A stretch of 64,000 nucleotides of DNA from Aureispira sp. CCB-E (GTDB taxonomy: Bacteria > Bacteroidota > Bacteroidia > Chitinophagales > Saprospiraceae), in NCBI RefSeq assembly GCF_031326345.1, contig NZ_CP133671.1, positions 2,480,001-2,544,000 of the forward strand. The letters run 5' to 3'. Each line of letters opens with the position of its first letter. Position 1 is the stretch's first letter. Of the stretch, positions 47,001 to 56,059 are shown piece after piece. The position numbers were made by a program, and so were the translations under genes. A model generated the notes under the pieces. That model worked only from the letters and a program-made list of their open reading frames with translations. It was not told the origin of the DNA and did no database searches.

Positions 47001-48281
47001 GTGGATACCTCTCAAAACATAAATTTAAAGACAAGAGAAGAAATTCTAGAGACTAAGTTAACTTTGCAACAGTTACAATTTAATCGTGTGCTTGAAATTA
47101 CACAAGCGATTAATAATAATATTGCGATTGCAGACTTGTTTAACCTATACAAAGGGTTGTTAACTTGGGAGATGGGCATAAAAAAGTTTGCTCTGTATAC
47201 TAGAAATAAGGATGCATGGGTTTGTGCTACATCGGCAGGAATAGAAGAAAAATGTTTGAAAGAAAATATTGAAGCTTATTTGCCTCATTATCAACGTCGA
47301 CAATCTGTTGATGAACCTAGTCATCCTTTGCTACAACATTTTTCGGTGGTGGTACCTGTTTACCACAAAGAGTATGCAATTGCCTACACATTCTTGGGAT
47401 CAGATACCTTAGATGATTTAGATTCTCAAGGATATGATCCTATTTCCTTAATTTCAGCAATCACCAATGTCATTGCCGTAGCAATCGAAAATAAGCGTTT
47501 GTTTAAGCGTCAACTCGATCAAGAGCGTTTGAAGCGTGAGATGGAATTGGCGGTGCAGGTTCAAAATATGCTTATTCCAAGCGAGCTACCGAATAACGAT
47601 CAATACGAGTTTGCAGGAATTTACCAGCCGCATGAAGGAGTAGGTGGAGATTATTATGATTTCTTTGAAGTAGGAAGTGGTGAAGTTGCTTTTTGTATCG
47701 CTGATATTTCGGGCAAAGGAATTGCTGCTGCTTTATTGATGTCTAATTTTCAAGCAAACTTGCAGACTTTAGTGCACCGAAAATATTTGAGTGTCAAGAA
47801 GTTTACCAATCGCTTGAACTCTTTAGTATTACGAACAACGCAAGGGGATAAGTTTATTACCTTTTTTATTGCTAGATACCATGTTCGTAAGAAACGCCTT
47901 CGTTACTTGTGTGCAGGGCATAATCCTCCGTTCATGTATACGCAAGGCAAAATCCAACGACTAGATAAAGGTTGTACTATTTTAGGAGCATTCCCTAAAA
48001 TTCCAGTGATTGAATTTGGAGAAATCTTCTTAGAAGACGATGCTTTGTTCTTGTTATATACAGATGGATTGACCGATTTGCAGAATGAAAATGATGATTA
48101 TTTTGATGATGATCATGTTGAACAATTCATTCAAAAAAACAGCGATTTGCCTGTAAAAGCTTTTAATGAGAAACTAATGGAAGAAGTCAATACATTTAAG
48201 GGAAAAAGAAGTTTTCCAGATGATATTTCTGTTCTTACAGGTCGTTTGTTTGTCAACTCAAGTAAGAATACCGAAGCGTAA
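47001..48281 (+). CDS. GAF-like / SpoIIE-type PP2C serine phosphatase
   Basis: The 426-residue protein has an N-terminal GAF-like sensor region (about 20-175), a coiled linker (KRQLDQERLKREMELAVQVQ) and a PPM/SpoIIE phosphatase domain (190-415). Metal-binding acidic motifs are intact: GVGGDYYDFF, CIADISGKG, LYTDGLTD and FPDDISVL. Such enzymes dephosphorylate anti-sigma-factor antagonists (STAS proteins) in partner-switching. A STAS/SpoIIAA-like gene lies at 61465, but no link is shown. The start is GTG at 47001, since a stop lies in frame at 46992-46994 and no early ATG follows. Confidence 0.92.
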   Translation: MDTSQNINLKTREEILETKLTLQQLQFNRVLEITQAINNNIAIADLFNLYKGLLTWEMGIKKFALYTRNKDAWVCATSAGIEEKCLKENIEAYLPHYQRRQSVDEPSHPLLQHFSVVVPVYHKEYAIAYTFLGSDTLDDLDSQGYDPISLISAITNVIAVAIENKRLFKRQLDQERLKREMELAVQVQNMLIPSELPNNDQYEFAGIYQPHEGVGGDYYDFFEVGSGEVAFCIADISGKGIAAALLMSNFQANLQTLVHRKYLSVKKFTNRLNSLVLRTTQGDKFITFFIARYHVRKKRLRYLCAGHNPPFMYTQGKIQRLDKGCTILGAFPKIPVIEFGEIFLEDDALFLLYTDGLTDLQNENDDYFDDDHVEQFIQKNSDLPVKAFNEKLMEEVNTFKGKRSFPDDISVLTGRLFVNSSKNTEA

Positions 48282-48468
48282 TTTTGTCCTTTTTTACTAA
48301 GGTTTTGTTAACAAAAATCGTCATTTTGGCTATTTGAAATGCTGCTATATAGACGTTTTGGCAGTTTTTTGAACATGGTGCATCCTTTGATTGTTATATA
48401 GGTGTAGATAGAATTTTATTTATAGATGTTATTTTTAAAATTCTAATTGTTGACCAATTTAACCTATT

Positions 48469-48750
48469 ATGACAGCGATATTCTTAATTTTTTTCAGTGT
48501 TCTTTTTTATCAATTATTGATTAAACTAGCGTTTAATCCAACAACAATTCCTCATACGAATAGTAATTATAGCCGAGTACAGCAAGATGAAAATTTTATG
48601 CGCATGTGGCGTAATTTGCAACAATTTCAAGAAGAACGGAAAGAAAGAAAAGAGAAAACTAAGACAAAACAAGCCCAGAAAGAATCAGGTTCTAATAGAC
48701 GTCCTGAAGGATTTCAAGGAGGAGAGTATATTGATTACGAGGAAATTTAA
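48469..48750 (+). CDS. Small membrane-anchored protein, DUF4834-like
   Basis: The 93-residue protein has one N-terminal membrane segment (about 2-21), a charged helical middle (QEERKERKEKTKTKQAQKE) and the C-terminal motif GEYIDYEEI. Size, layout and that C-terminal motif resemble the DUF4834 family of Bacteroidota, though I cannot confirm membership. The role is unknown. It is followed by a terminator shared with a convergent hydrolase gene. Confidence 0.65.
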   Translation: MTAIFLIFFSVLFYQLLIKLAFNPTTIPHTNSNYSRVQQDENFMRMWRNLQQFQEERKERKEKTKTKQAQKESGSNRRPEGFQGGEYIDYEEI

Positions 48751-48810
48751 ACTCCTAGTCTAGACAAAAAGAAAGCAACTTCTATATCGAATACAATAAA
48801 AGAATAGAGT

Positions 48811-48842
48811 AGCCTTATTAGATGAATGTATCTGATAAGGCT
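48811..48842. terminator. Bidirectional terminator
   Basis: 13-bp stem with one G-T pair (48811-48823 and 48830-48842), 6-nt loop, followed by ATTTTTATTTTTT on the plus strand. It separates the convergent 48469 and 48847 genes. Confidence 0.88.
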
Positions 48843-48846
48843 ATTT

Positions 48847-49695
48847 TTATTTTTTCTGCAAAAAAACCATTAAGTCTTTCCCCGAAAGAGCAGGAATTTC
48901 TTCCATGGGTAAATGTCCAACACCTTCGTAAATGACTAACTCGGGGTTAGGGAGCATTTTTTCAAATAGATAGGCATGTGCGGCACTAATCCAAGCGTCT
49001 TCTCTTCCCCACATAACCAAAGTAGGATGTTCAATTTGCTTCAAGAAATCGGTATTGTCTTGAAAAGGGGCATTGACCAAATCAATAAACGCTTGACTAT
49101 TTCCTTCTCTAGTAAATAAATCAAAATAACGATCTACCAATTTGGTATTTACTTTAGAAATATCATAATAGACTTGTTTGACAAATTGCTCTAAAATAGA
49201 TTTTCGAACAATAAATTTTAAAACGCGTCCAGCCAGTGGCGATTGAGCTAGCTTGAAGGGCAAAGGCATGGTCTCTCTATCTACAAAGCCAGCAGCATCT
49301 ATCAAAATAAGCTTGTGAATTCGTTGAGGATAACGGTATGCAAATTCCCAAGCCAACCAGCCTCCAAGGGAACTTCCGCCTAAATGTGCTTTTTTTAGCC
49401 CTAGGATATTAAAAAATCGCTTGAGTACGCGAATATGATTTCCTATGGTATAGTCACCCGTACTATTAGGACCTGTTAGACCAAAACCCATCAAATCTAA
49501 AGAAATGACTCGATAACGTTTTTGTAGAATCTTGGACCAATCATTAAATGTATGTAGGGACGAAAAGGCACCATGCAATAATACGATAGGAGTTCCTTTT
49601 CCCTCGTCTCTGTAGTGCACTAGCATATCGTCAATGACAAGAAATCGAGATTGATCGGTTGTGTATTTGTGAATTAATTCTTGAAATGTCGCCAC
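48847..49695 (-). CDS. Alpha/beta hydrolase
   Basis: The 282-residue cytosolic protein has oxyanion motif LLHGAFSS, nucleophile S109 in GGSSLGG, acid in MWGREDAW and histidine in GVGHLPMEE: a complete catalytic triad of the esterase/epoxide hydrolase/C-C hydrolase superfamily. The substrate is not predictable. The start is GTG at 49695; the next in-frame Met (residue 24) lies inside the first strand. It is transcribed alone. Confidence 0.87.
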   Translation of the reverse strand: MATFQELIHKYTTDQSRFLVIDDMLVHYRDEGKGTPIVLLHGAFSSLHTFNDWSKILQKRYRVISLDLMGFGLTGPNSTGDYTIGNHIRVLKRFFNILGLKKAHLGGSSLGGWLAWEFAYRYPQRIHKLILIDAAGFVDRETMPLPFKLAQSPLAGRVLKFIVRKSILEQFVKQVYYDISKVNTKLVDRYFDLFTREGNSQAFIDLVNAPFQDNTDFLKQIEHPTLVMWGREDAWISAAHAYLFEKMLPNPELVIYEGVGHLPMEEIPALSGKDLMVFLQKK

Positions 49696-49814
49696 AGTAA
49701 TTCGCTTTGTAAAATAGTAATTGATTGTACTTCATTTAAACCAATAAACCTTACATTTGTTTTTGTAATACTTCGTGGCTTTTTACAAAAAAACTAAAAA
49801 AGTATTTTTGGATT

Positions 49815-49842
49815 AGTTTAACTACGCTACTACAGCGTGGTT
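49815..49842. repeat. Dispersed intergenic repeat, copy D
   Basis: The reverse complement (AACCACGCTGTAGTAGCG...) matches 34769-34796 with 4 mismatches in 28. It lies in the 657-nt spacer 49696-50352, which also holds copy E and no visible gene. Confidence 0.65.
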
Positions 49843-50064
49843 TTTACGAAGTAATATTCATTAGTCAATGAAGGAGAAGTGTCACATGATACGACATATT
49901 TCTTATTTAGACAATATTGTTTTGATAAATTAGGCGCACTATTCATTAAGTTAGTCAACGAATTAAGCATCGTATTCGATTATTTATTTTATAGACTCTG
50001 TTCCATGAGATTGTTTTGTTAGCTATATAATCAGGCTGATGCAATTTTATCCTGAAACAATGTA

Positions 50065-50205
50065 AGATCAATAGTTTGTTGAAATTACGCAGTAGCAGCG
50101 AACCGAGCTATGCGAGCTCACGACCGCAGGGAGTGACAAAGCTAACTAAAAGCGCAGCGCTCACGAAGTAATTAACGACCACGAAGTAGCAGCACAGCTA
50201 ACTAC
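50065..50205. repeat. Dispersed intergenic repeat, copy E (longest)
   Basis: Composite copy. 50065-50102 matches copy B (35 of 38), 50106-50169 matches copy A in reverse (50 of 64), 50158-50190 matches copy F in reverse (29 of 33), and 50185-50203 matches copy C (18 of 19). It includes small palindromes such as AGCGCAGCGCT. It lies upstream of the exonuclease III gene. Confidence 0.8.
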
Positions 50206-50352
50206 TATGAGATGCAACAAATCTTAAAATAATTGCCTGCCATAGTTTTGTGAATGGAAGGGCTTATTATAAAATAAAATCTATAGTTCTTGAAGGATGG
50301 TGTGAAACTCATTATTGCTTTTAATTCAAGAACTCAAATTATTAAAAATAGA

Positions 50353-51135
50353 ATGAAGGATACATTAAAAATTGTTTCTTATAATTTAAATGGCATTCGT
50401 GCCGCTATCAAAAAAGATTGGATCAATTGGGTTGGAGAAAATGATTTTGACATTATTGGAATACAAGAGACCAAAGCACAAGAAAATCAAGTAGACTTAG
50501 AGGAGTTAAAGGCACTGGGATTTGAACATTTATACTGGCACTCTGCTGAAAAAAAGGGATATAGTGGGGTAACTATTTTTTCTAAAATAAAGCCAGACTA
50601 CGTTGAAATAGGAATGGGTGTAGAGCGATTTGATAAAGAGGGGAGAGTGATTCGAGCAGATTTTGGGGATTGGACTTTACTAAACTGTTATTTTCCCTCA
50701 GGTACTTCTGGTGATATCCGCCAAGATGTGAAATATGATTTTTTAGATACGTTTTATGATTGGGCTCAAACGTTAAAAAAAGAACGCCCCAATTTAATTA
50801 TCCAAGGCGATTACAATATTGCACATACCGAAATGGATATTCATAATCCTAAAAGCAATAAAAAAACCTCTGGCTTTTTGCCAGAAGAACGTGCTTGGAT
50901 GGATAAGTGGTTTTCGGAAGGTGGTTTTGTGGATGCCTTTAGAAAGCAACATGCCGATTTAGAAAAATATAGCTGGTGGAGTTATCGGGCTGGTGCTAGA
51001 GGCAAAAACAAAGGTTGGCGCATCGACTATCAAGCTGTTGCAAATAGCATGGAGGATCGAATTGTCGCAACAGATTTGCTAAATGATGCCGTTCACTCAG
51101 ATCACTGCCCTTGTTTACTAGAAATAAAAATATAA
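50353..51135 (+). CDS. xth: Exodeoxyribonuclease III / AP endonuclease
   Basis: From ATG 50353 the enzyme is 260 residues and begins MKDTLKIVSYNLNGIRAAI, the usual start of the family. A frame beginning at 50290 adds 21 unmatched residues. The endonuclease/exonuclease/phosphatase fold is complete: N11/N13 in SYNLNG, metal ligand E39 in IQETKAQ, GDYNIAHTEMD, and the catalytic SDHCP near the end. It incises abasic sites and removes 3'-blocking groups in base excision repair. It stands alone after a long repeat-bearing spacer. Confidence 0.95.
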   Translation: MKDTLKIVSYNLNGIRAAIKKDWINWVGENDFDIIGIQETKAQENQVDLEELKALGFEHLYWHSAEKKGYSGVTIFSKIKPDYVEIGMGVERFDKEGRVIRADFGDWTLLNCYFPSGTSGDIRQDVKYDFLDTFYDWAQTLKKERPNLIIQGDYNIAHTEMDIHNPKSNKKTSGFLPEERAWMDKWFSEGGFVDAFRKQHADLEKYSWWSYRAGARGKNKGWRIDYQAVANSMEDRIVATDLLNDAVHSDHCPCLLEIKI

Positions 51136-51334
51136 AATACATTATTCCGTTTTAAAAAAAAACATCTTGTATTAGTATATATATATATTAACTTTTTATT
51201 CATAAATTAGCCTTATTAAATAATAATCCATTGACTGGTTAGAGTAATTGTTTGATTTTTAATAAGTTATTAATGGAGGGTTGCCAGAGTTTTATTAAGA
51301 ATTAGAGCAACTCATAATAAGAAACAATTAGAAT

Positions 51335-52075
51335 ATGAAAAGTTTAGTTGGGTGTTTTACGGTTTTAGTAATTTTGTTAGGCGCTACGGCTTGTCAAACC
51401 ACACAAGGATTACAAAAAAAGCTTCCCGATGCTTTGGTATACCAAAAAGCAATAGAAGATGCTATGTACGCTACAGAAGAGAAAGTTTATGACAAATTGG
51501 TCGTTATAGACAAGCAGAACAAAGATTTGGTTTGGAAAGAAATTAATGGTGAGGACTATTTGTTAGTCGTAACGTGGAAGCAAAATATTTCTTATTACGA
51601 AAAATACTTAGACTCTAGTTTTTATAACACAGGAAACTATCCCATTTGGATTACAACAGCTCCCGAATTGCTGAACAGAATGAAAAAAGACCCAACAACT
51701 GATGTTAATCGCCGATTAGTTCAGTTGTTGGGTTTGCCGCCGAATGCTACCTATTCTTATTTTGTCGAATTTTGGGTAAAACCTGAAGATTTATTTCGTC
51801 CTTGTCCAGATCCAGAAATTACAGACTCAAAATGCTCTGTTTGTTTTCCTTCAAAAATAGATGAAAAACACATAACGTGGATTAACCAAAGCAGAATTGA
51901 CCGTTATTACCCTTGTGATTTATACGATCAATACCCTTGGTCACAATTAGGGTATACGTATGACTGGAACCCTAAGAATACTCAACATATAGGACTTAGT
52001 GAGTTTGTTATTGGGAAGAATAAAAAAATCGTTGTGCATAAGATTTATACAACGGAAGAATATCTTAAACAGTAG
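51335..52075 (+). CDS. Lipoprotein of unknown function
   Basis: The 246-residue protein has a clear lipobox GATAC (C20) after a hydrophobic signal. The mature part has cysteines clustered at CPDPEITDSKCSVC and YYPCDLYDQYPW, suggesting a metal site or disulfides in the oxidising periplasm. I do not recognise a family. It ends 14 nt from the convergent thioesterase gene. Confidence 0.65.
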   Translation: MKSLVGCFTVLVILLGATACQTTQGLQKKLPDALVYQKAIEDAMYATEEKVYDKLVVIDKQNKDLVWKEINGEDYLLVVTWKQNISYYEKYLDSSFYNTGNYPIWITTAPELLNRMKKDPTTDVNRRLVQLLGLPPNATYSYFVEFWVKPEDLFRPCPDPEITDSKCSVCFPSKIDEKHITWINQSRIDRYYPCDLYDQYPWSQLGYTYDWNPKNTQHIGLSEFVIGKNKKIVVHKIYTTEEYLKQ

Positions 52076-52089
52076 AAAAGGGATATTAT

Positions 52090-52512
52090 TTATTCTTTTA
52101 CATAGGTTTCGGCTACCTGCGTAGGCTTTCTATTTTCATCAATCGCAACAAACGTAAACATTCCCGTAATTGCTTTCATCCGACTTTCTTTGTACATTTC
52201 TTCTAAGTAAATCTCAACTTGGACTTTGATGCTTGTATTACCAACGTATACGACTTTGGCAACTAACTCTATCAAGGTGCCAGCAGGAATAGCATGTTTG
52301 AAATGAATTTGGTCTGAAGTTACCGTAACCATTCGTTTGCGGGCAAATCTTGTGGCACAAATAAAGGCTACCTCATCCATCATTTGCAAAGCTGTTCCAC
52401 CAAATAAAGTGTTGTAGTGATTGGTCGTATTAGGCAATACTGCCTTGAATATTCTAGTAATAGAATTCTCAATTTTATCTTTTACTGTCATGTGATTGTC
52501 TGTTTTTGCCAT
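52090..52512 (-). CDS. Acyl-CoA thioesterase, hotdog fold
   Basis: The 140-residue protein is of the YciA/cytosolic acyl-CoA hydrolase group: NHYNTLFGGTALQMMDEVAFICA carries the conserved LFGG and the catalytic aspartate of MMDE, followed by VTVTSDQIHFKHAIPAG and EIYLEEM. It hydrolyses acyl-CoA to free acid and CoA; chain length is unknown. Single gene, cytosolic. Confidence 0.9.
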   Translation of the reverse strand: MAKTDNHMTVKDKIENSITRIFKAVLPNTTNHYNTLFGGTALQMMDEVAFICATRFARKRMVTVTSDQIHFKHAIPAGTLIELVAKVVYVGNTSIKVQVEIYLEEMYKESRMKAITGMFTFVAIDENRKPTQVAETYVKE

Positions 52513-52577
52513 TTATAATATAATTGGAGAAACTGCGTGTATTAGATTAGGGGAAGACTTTTGCAAAGCTAGTCTTT

Positions 52578-52613
52578 TTTGTGAAAGAACCCTATTTTTG
52601 AAAATTAACTTTG
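52578..52613 (+). promoter_or_regulatory. Candidate promoter of the VOC gene at 52677
   Basis: TTTG at 52578-52581 and an exact TAACTTTG at 52606-52613, separated by 24 nt, one more than the usual upper limit. The -7 element ends 63 nt before the ATG. Confidence 0.35.
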
Positions 52614-52676
52614 ATAACCTTCTATCGATCTAATTCCATTATTCAACAGAAATAGAAACCAAACCAAAAGCTTAAG

Positions 52677-53066
52677 ATGTTGGAACTGAATAAAATTCAC
52701 CATATTGCAATTATTAGTAGTAATTATAAACGATCAAAATTTTTTTATACAAAATTACTAGGATTAACCATCAAAAATGAAGTCTATCGGGCAGATCGAG
52801 ACTCTTACAAATTAGATTTGGAACTGAATGGCGAATATATTATTGAATTATTTTCTTTTCCAAAACCGCCCGCACGTTTGTCAAGACCAGAAGCAACTGG
52901 ATTAAGGCATTTAGCTTTTGAAGTAAAGGATGTGGCGCAAGCCGTTCAGCAATTAGAGGATAATAATATAGAAGTGGAACCCATTCGAATAGACCCTTAT
53001 ACACACAAAAAGTTTGCTTTTTTTACAGACCCAGATGGCTTGCCTATTGAGATTTATGAAGAATAA
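52677..53066 (+). CDS. VOC family protein, YaeR-like glyoxalase
   Basis: The 129-residue protein carries two beta-alpha-beta-beta-beta modules of the vicinal oxygen chelate superfamily. Likely metal ligands are His in KIHHIAI, Glu in YIIELFSF, His in LRHLAFEV and Glu in PIEIYE, the pattern of the YaeR/glyoxalase-I-like subgroup. It probably acts as a lyase or dioxygenase-like enzyme on a small metabolite that cannot be named. Single gene with a candidate promoter just upstream. Confidence 0.85.
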   Translation: MLELNKIHHIAIISSNYKRSKFFYTKLLGLTIKNEVYRADRDSYKLDLELNGEYIIELFSFPKPPARLSRPEATGLRHLAFEVKDVAQAVQQLEDNNIEVEPIRIDPYTHKKFAFFTDPDGLPIEIYEE

Positions 53067-53143
53067 TTGTACCCGTTCTAGCTCTACTGACAGATAGTTG
53101 TCAGTGGTCGAGTTTATATTTGTATCGTAAGTTATTATAGTAT

Positions 53144-53176
53144 GCTACTTCGTGGTCGTTGTTTACTTCAGGAGCG
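53144..53176. repeat. Dispersed intergenic repeat, copy F
   Basis: GCTACTTCGTGGTCGTT and its flank match the reverse complement of 50158-50190 with 4 mismatches in 33. It lies in the short spacer between the 52677 and 53225 genes, followed by AAGCTAACTATTGATTAG, which is also typical of the family. Confidence 0.7.
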
Positions 53177-53224
53177 AAGCTAACTATTGATTAGTAAAAC
53201 TAAATTTTAAATGCACTATAGGGG

Positions 53225-53590
53225 ATGATAAGAGAGTTAGATCAGTTTTATGCTAAAAAAGAAGAACCCAATAAAAGTTGCTTGTTGGCTTTAAGAACCA
53301 TTATTTTGGAACAAGATGAGGCTGTTTCTGAAACAAGAAAGTATGGGATGCCTTGTTTTTGTTATCAAGGGAAAATGTTTTGCTACTTATGGGTAGACAA
53401 GAAGACCACAGAACCTTATTTGTTGATGGTAGAAGGAGATAAATTAGAGCACCCTGAGTTGGAACAGGGGAGTCGTAAGCGAATGAAAATTCTGAGGGTT
53501 AATCCAACAAGAGATTTAGAGATCGAACGAATCCAAGTCATTTTGCAAGATGCCCTAGATTTGTATCGAAAGGGAATTGTTAAAATTTAA
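53225..53590 (+). CDS. DUF1801 family protein
   Basis: The 121-residue soluble protein resembles the DUF1801/YdhG group: ETRKYGMPCFCYQGKMFCYLWVDKKT, EPYLLMVEG and GSRKRMKILRVNP. Members have a small alpha/beta fold and no established activity. It lies upstream of an AlkD-like gene on the same strand with a 96-nt spacer, so shared transcription is possible. Confidence 0.78.
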   Translation: MIRELDQFYAKKEEPNKSCLLALRTIILEQDEAVSETRKYGMPCFCYQGKMFCYLWVDKKTTEPYLLMVEGDKLEHPELEQGSRKRMKILRVNPTRDLEIERIQVILQDALDLYRKGIVKI

Positions 53591-53686
53591 TAACAGGTAA
53601 TTTGAAAAAAAAATCGGAGTATCCTTTACACGACTACATGACAAAATAGACTTATATATTGCACCTATCAAACTTAATACAGAACT

Positions 53687-54397
53687 ATGAAACCGACCGT
53701 TGCTGCTGTTATAAAGGAATTAAGAGCGTTAGCTAATCCAGAAAAAGTTGATTTTAAACAAAAAAAGTTTGGTGTAATTGCTCAGAATGCTTTGGGCATT
53801 TATCAAAAAGATTTGAAAGAATTAGCAAAGGAAATAGGCAAAAATAGCACGTTGGCAAAAGCACTTTTCGAGACCAATATTTACGAAGCAAGATTGCTGT
53901 GTAGTAAATTGTTCAACCCAAAAGATTTGACAGAAGATTTGATGGAAAAATGGGTGGTGACGTTTGAGAATTGGGAAATTTGTGACTCTTTTAGCATGGG
54001 AGTTTTTGCTCGAAGTCCTTTGGCAATTCCCAAGGCAATCGAGTGGAGTACTCGAACAGAAGAGTTTGAAAAGCGAGCTAGTTTTGCCACGATAGCAGGC
54101 TACTGTATGGCAGATAAAAAAGCAGCGAACAGTACTTTTGAACAATTTTTTCCTTTGCTTTATCAAGCTGCAGACGATCAACGTATTTATGTGAAAAAAG
54201 CGGTTAATTGGGCTCTAAGAAGTATTGGAAAACGCAATGTGGACTTGAATAAGCGGGCAATAGAAGAAGCTCAAAAAATAAAGCAATTAGAATTTAAATC
54301 AGCTCAATGGATTGCTAAAGATGCTTTAAAAGAATTGGAAAAAGAAACGGTTAATATCTTAGATTATCCTAGATCAATTTATAGACCCAAGAAATAA
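53687..54397 (+). CDS. DNA alkylation repair protein (AlkD-like)
   Basis: The 236-residue all-helical protein has HEAT-like repeats as in AlkC/AlkD DNA glycosylases: LWLFNPK-type spacing in SKLFNPKDLTEDLMEKW, ENWEICDSFS, EWSTRTEEFEKRASFATIAGY, VKKAVNWALRSIGKRN. AlkD removes bulky or positively charged alkylated bases. The conserved VNWALRSIGKRN region and the DSFS aspartate are present. It is convergent with the TetR gene 20 nt away. Confidence 0.88.
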   Translation: MKPTVAAVIKELRALANPEKVDFKQKKFGVIAQNALGIYQKDLKELAKEIGKNSTLAKALFETNIYEARLLCSKLFNPKDLTEDLMEKWVVTFENWEICDSFSMGVFARSPLAIPKAIEWSTRTEEFEKRASFATIAGYCMADKKAANSTFEQFFPLLYQAADDQRIYVKKAVNWALRSIGKRNVDLNKRAIEEAQKIKQLEFKSAQWIAKDALKELEKETVNILDYPRSIYRPKK

Positions 54398-54416
54398 ATT
54401 GAACGTTGTACACGTA

Positions 54417-54977
54417 TTATTTGCTATAAGGCAGCACAGTCTCTATTAAGGTGTTGATAATTATTTTTTTTGAAACAGGCAGCGCATTGCCCATCAAGGA
54501 ATAGCCCTCTACATAAGGCATTAATAAGCTAACAATTACCGCTGGTTGGGTACTATAAGGAGCTAGTTGTTGGCATAGCCAATCGTTGTATTGTTGATAA
54601 TAGGAACGAACCAGTTCTGCTATACTTGGCATTTTAGTTGCCAGTGCCCAAATTTCTCGAAACATAGCACAGCGAGGGCTTGAATTGCCATCTATCAGTG
54701 ATTCTTCTAATATGATTTCTAATAAATTAGAGAAGGTAATATTATCAGGAAGTATCGCCAAATTTTCTGTTACGACCGCTTCATTTTGACGAAAATAATC
54801 TTCAATCGTTGCCTCTAACAAGGCATCTTTGTCCTTGTAGTAATATTGCAAGTTACTTAGCCTTATGTCGGATAGTTTGGCAACTTTCCGCATCGTTAAG
54901 CCACCAGCTCCTTCTGTGCAAAGAATTTGAATGGTAGTTTGTATAATTTTAGATGTCTTTTCTGTTCGCTTGCTCAT
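54417..54977 (-). CDS. TetR/AcrR family transcriptional regulator
   Basis: From ATG 54977 the protein is 186 residues. The N-terminal HTH (about 8-55) reads KIIQTTIQILCTEGAGGLTM, RKVAKLSDIRLSNLQYYYKDKDALL; the rest is the ligand-binding/dimer domain. It is divergent from an NAD(P)H-dependent oxidoreductase gene, and two palindromic operator-like sites lie between them. The simplest reading is a repressor of that gene that responds to a small, perhaps electrophilic or quinone-like, molecule. Confidence 0.92.
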   Translation of the reverse strand: MSKRTEKTSKIIQTTIQILCTEGAGGLTMRKVAKLSDIRLSNLQYYYKDKDALLEATIEDYFRQNEAVVTENLAILPDNITFSNLLEIILEESLIDGNSSPRCAMFREIWALATKMPSIAELVRSYYQQYNDWLCQQLAPYSTQPAVIVSLLMPYVEGYSLMGNALPVSKKIIINTLIETVLPYSK

Positions 54978-55151
54978 TTCTTTCAATTATGGAAATCATT
55001 ATGCCAAGTAGTCTGCTAAAAATCGTATTAGGAGGCGGTTGATTTTTAAATGACAGATGCTAAGGTACAAAGTATTTTTGATTAGTTGTTGGTCGTCTTG
55101 AACACTTTTGAGAGGTATTATTAGACAAAAGTAAGTATAAATTTGCAAAAG

Positions 55152-55195
55152 TTGGTCGAATGACCTATGTTTGTAAAAGTTGGTCATTTGACCAA
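55152..55195. promoter_or_regulatory. Double operator for the TetR regulator
   Basis: 55180-55195 is a perfect inverted repeat TTGGTCA-TT-TGACCAA. 55152-55167 is a weaker copy, TTGGTCG-AA-TGACCTA. The centres are 28 bp apart and both are preceded by TTTG(C/T)AAAAG. A TTTG at 55187-55190 inside the second site could be the -33 element of the oxidoreductase gene. Confidence 0.7.
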
Positions 55196-55272
55196 TTTTA
55201 TTTTTGTTCTAATATTTACCAAAGTTTGTCTAGTTAATTAGGCTACTAGATAGGCGATTAACAATAAAAACA

Positions 55273-55848
55273 ATGAATGTATTAATTATTAATGGGCACC
55301 CAAAAGAGAAAAGTTATAATGATGCGCTTGCCCATGCGTACGAACAAGGTGCCTTGAGTTCCAATGCAGCTGTAGAAGTCCTGACACTTCGAGATTTGAA
55401 ATTTAATTTAAGTCTAGAAAATGCTTATGAGAAAGAAATGGATTTGGAGGACGATTTAAAAATGGCGATAGAAAAAATAAAATGGTGTCATCATATGGTT
55501 TGGGTGCATCCGTTATGGTGGGCAGGTTATCCAGCTCTTATGAAAGGATTTATAGATCGAGCATTTTTGCCTGGAGTAACTTACAAATACGAAGGTAAAT
55601 CCATTTTTCCTACCCCCTTGCTTAAAGGAAAAACAGCTCGAATTATTTGTACTGCCGATTCACCAAGTTGGTACAATACTTTGTTATTGGGAGCGCCGGC
55701 AACCAAGCAGCTCAAGAAGAATACATTAGAGTTTTGCGGCGTAAAACCTGTTCGTACGAATTTTATTGGACCAATTCGAAACTCTACAGTAGAATTTAGA
55801 GAAAAGTGGTTGCAAAAAATTACCAATTTAGGAGCGCATTTGAGTTAA
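55273..55848 (+). CDS. NAD(P)H-dependent oxidoreductase, flavodoxin-like (MdaB/KefF group)
   Basis: The 191-residue flavoprotein has the FMN/FAD-binding start VLIINGHPKEKSYNDALAHAY, the conserved HHMVWVHPLWWAGYPALMKGFIDRAFLPG and a C-terminal EFCGVKPVRTNFIG. These enzymes reduce quinones or other electrophiles by two electrons with NAD(P)H. The gene is divergent from the TetR gene and preceded by the double operator, so induction by the substrate is likely. Confidence 0.92.
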   Translation: MNVLIINGHPKEKSYNDALAHAYEQGALSSNAAVEVLTLRDLKFNLSLENAYEKEMDLEDDLKMAIEKIKWCHHMVWVHPLWWAGYPALMKGFIDRAFLPGVTYKYEGKSIFPTPLLKGKTARIICTADSPSWYNTLLLGAPATKQLKKNTLEFCGVKPVRTNFIGPIRNSTVEFREKWLQKITNLGAHLS

Positions 55849-56059
55849 TAAAATGTACAAGTAGTCAATTGGCAAATGTTTTTACTTATCTTAAAGCAAG
55901 AACCATACTTGAGATGAATGACAAGGCAACAAGCAAGTGCATTGCAAATAAACAACAGAAAAGGTTTTAAGGATAGGAGAGGAATATTGATATTTGTATT
56001 GTAAAGATGCCACGCCTTTTGAAAGAATAGTTGGTAGCGGTTCTTGTGGTATAGATAAA

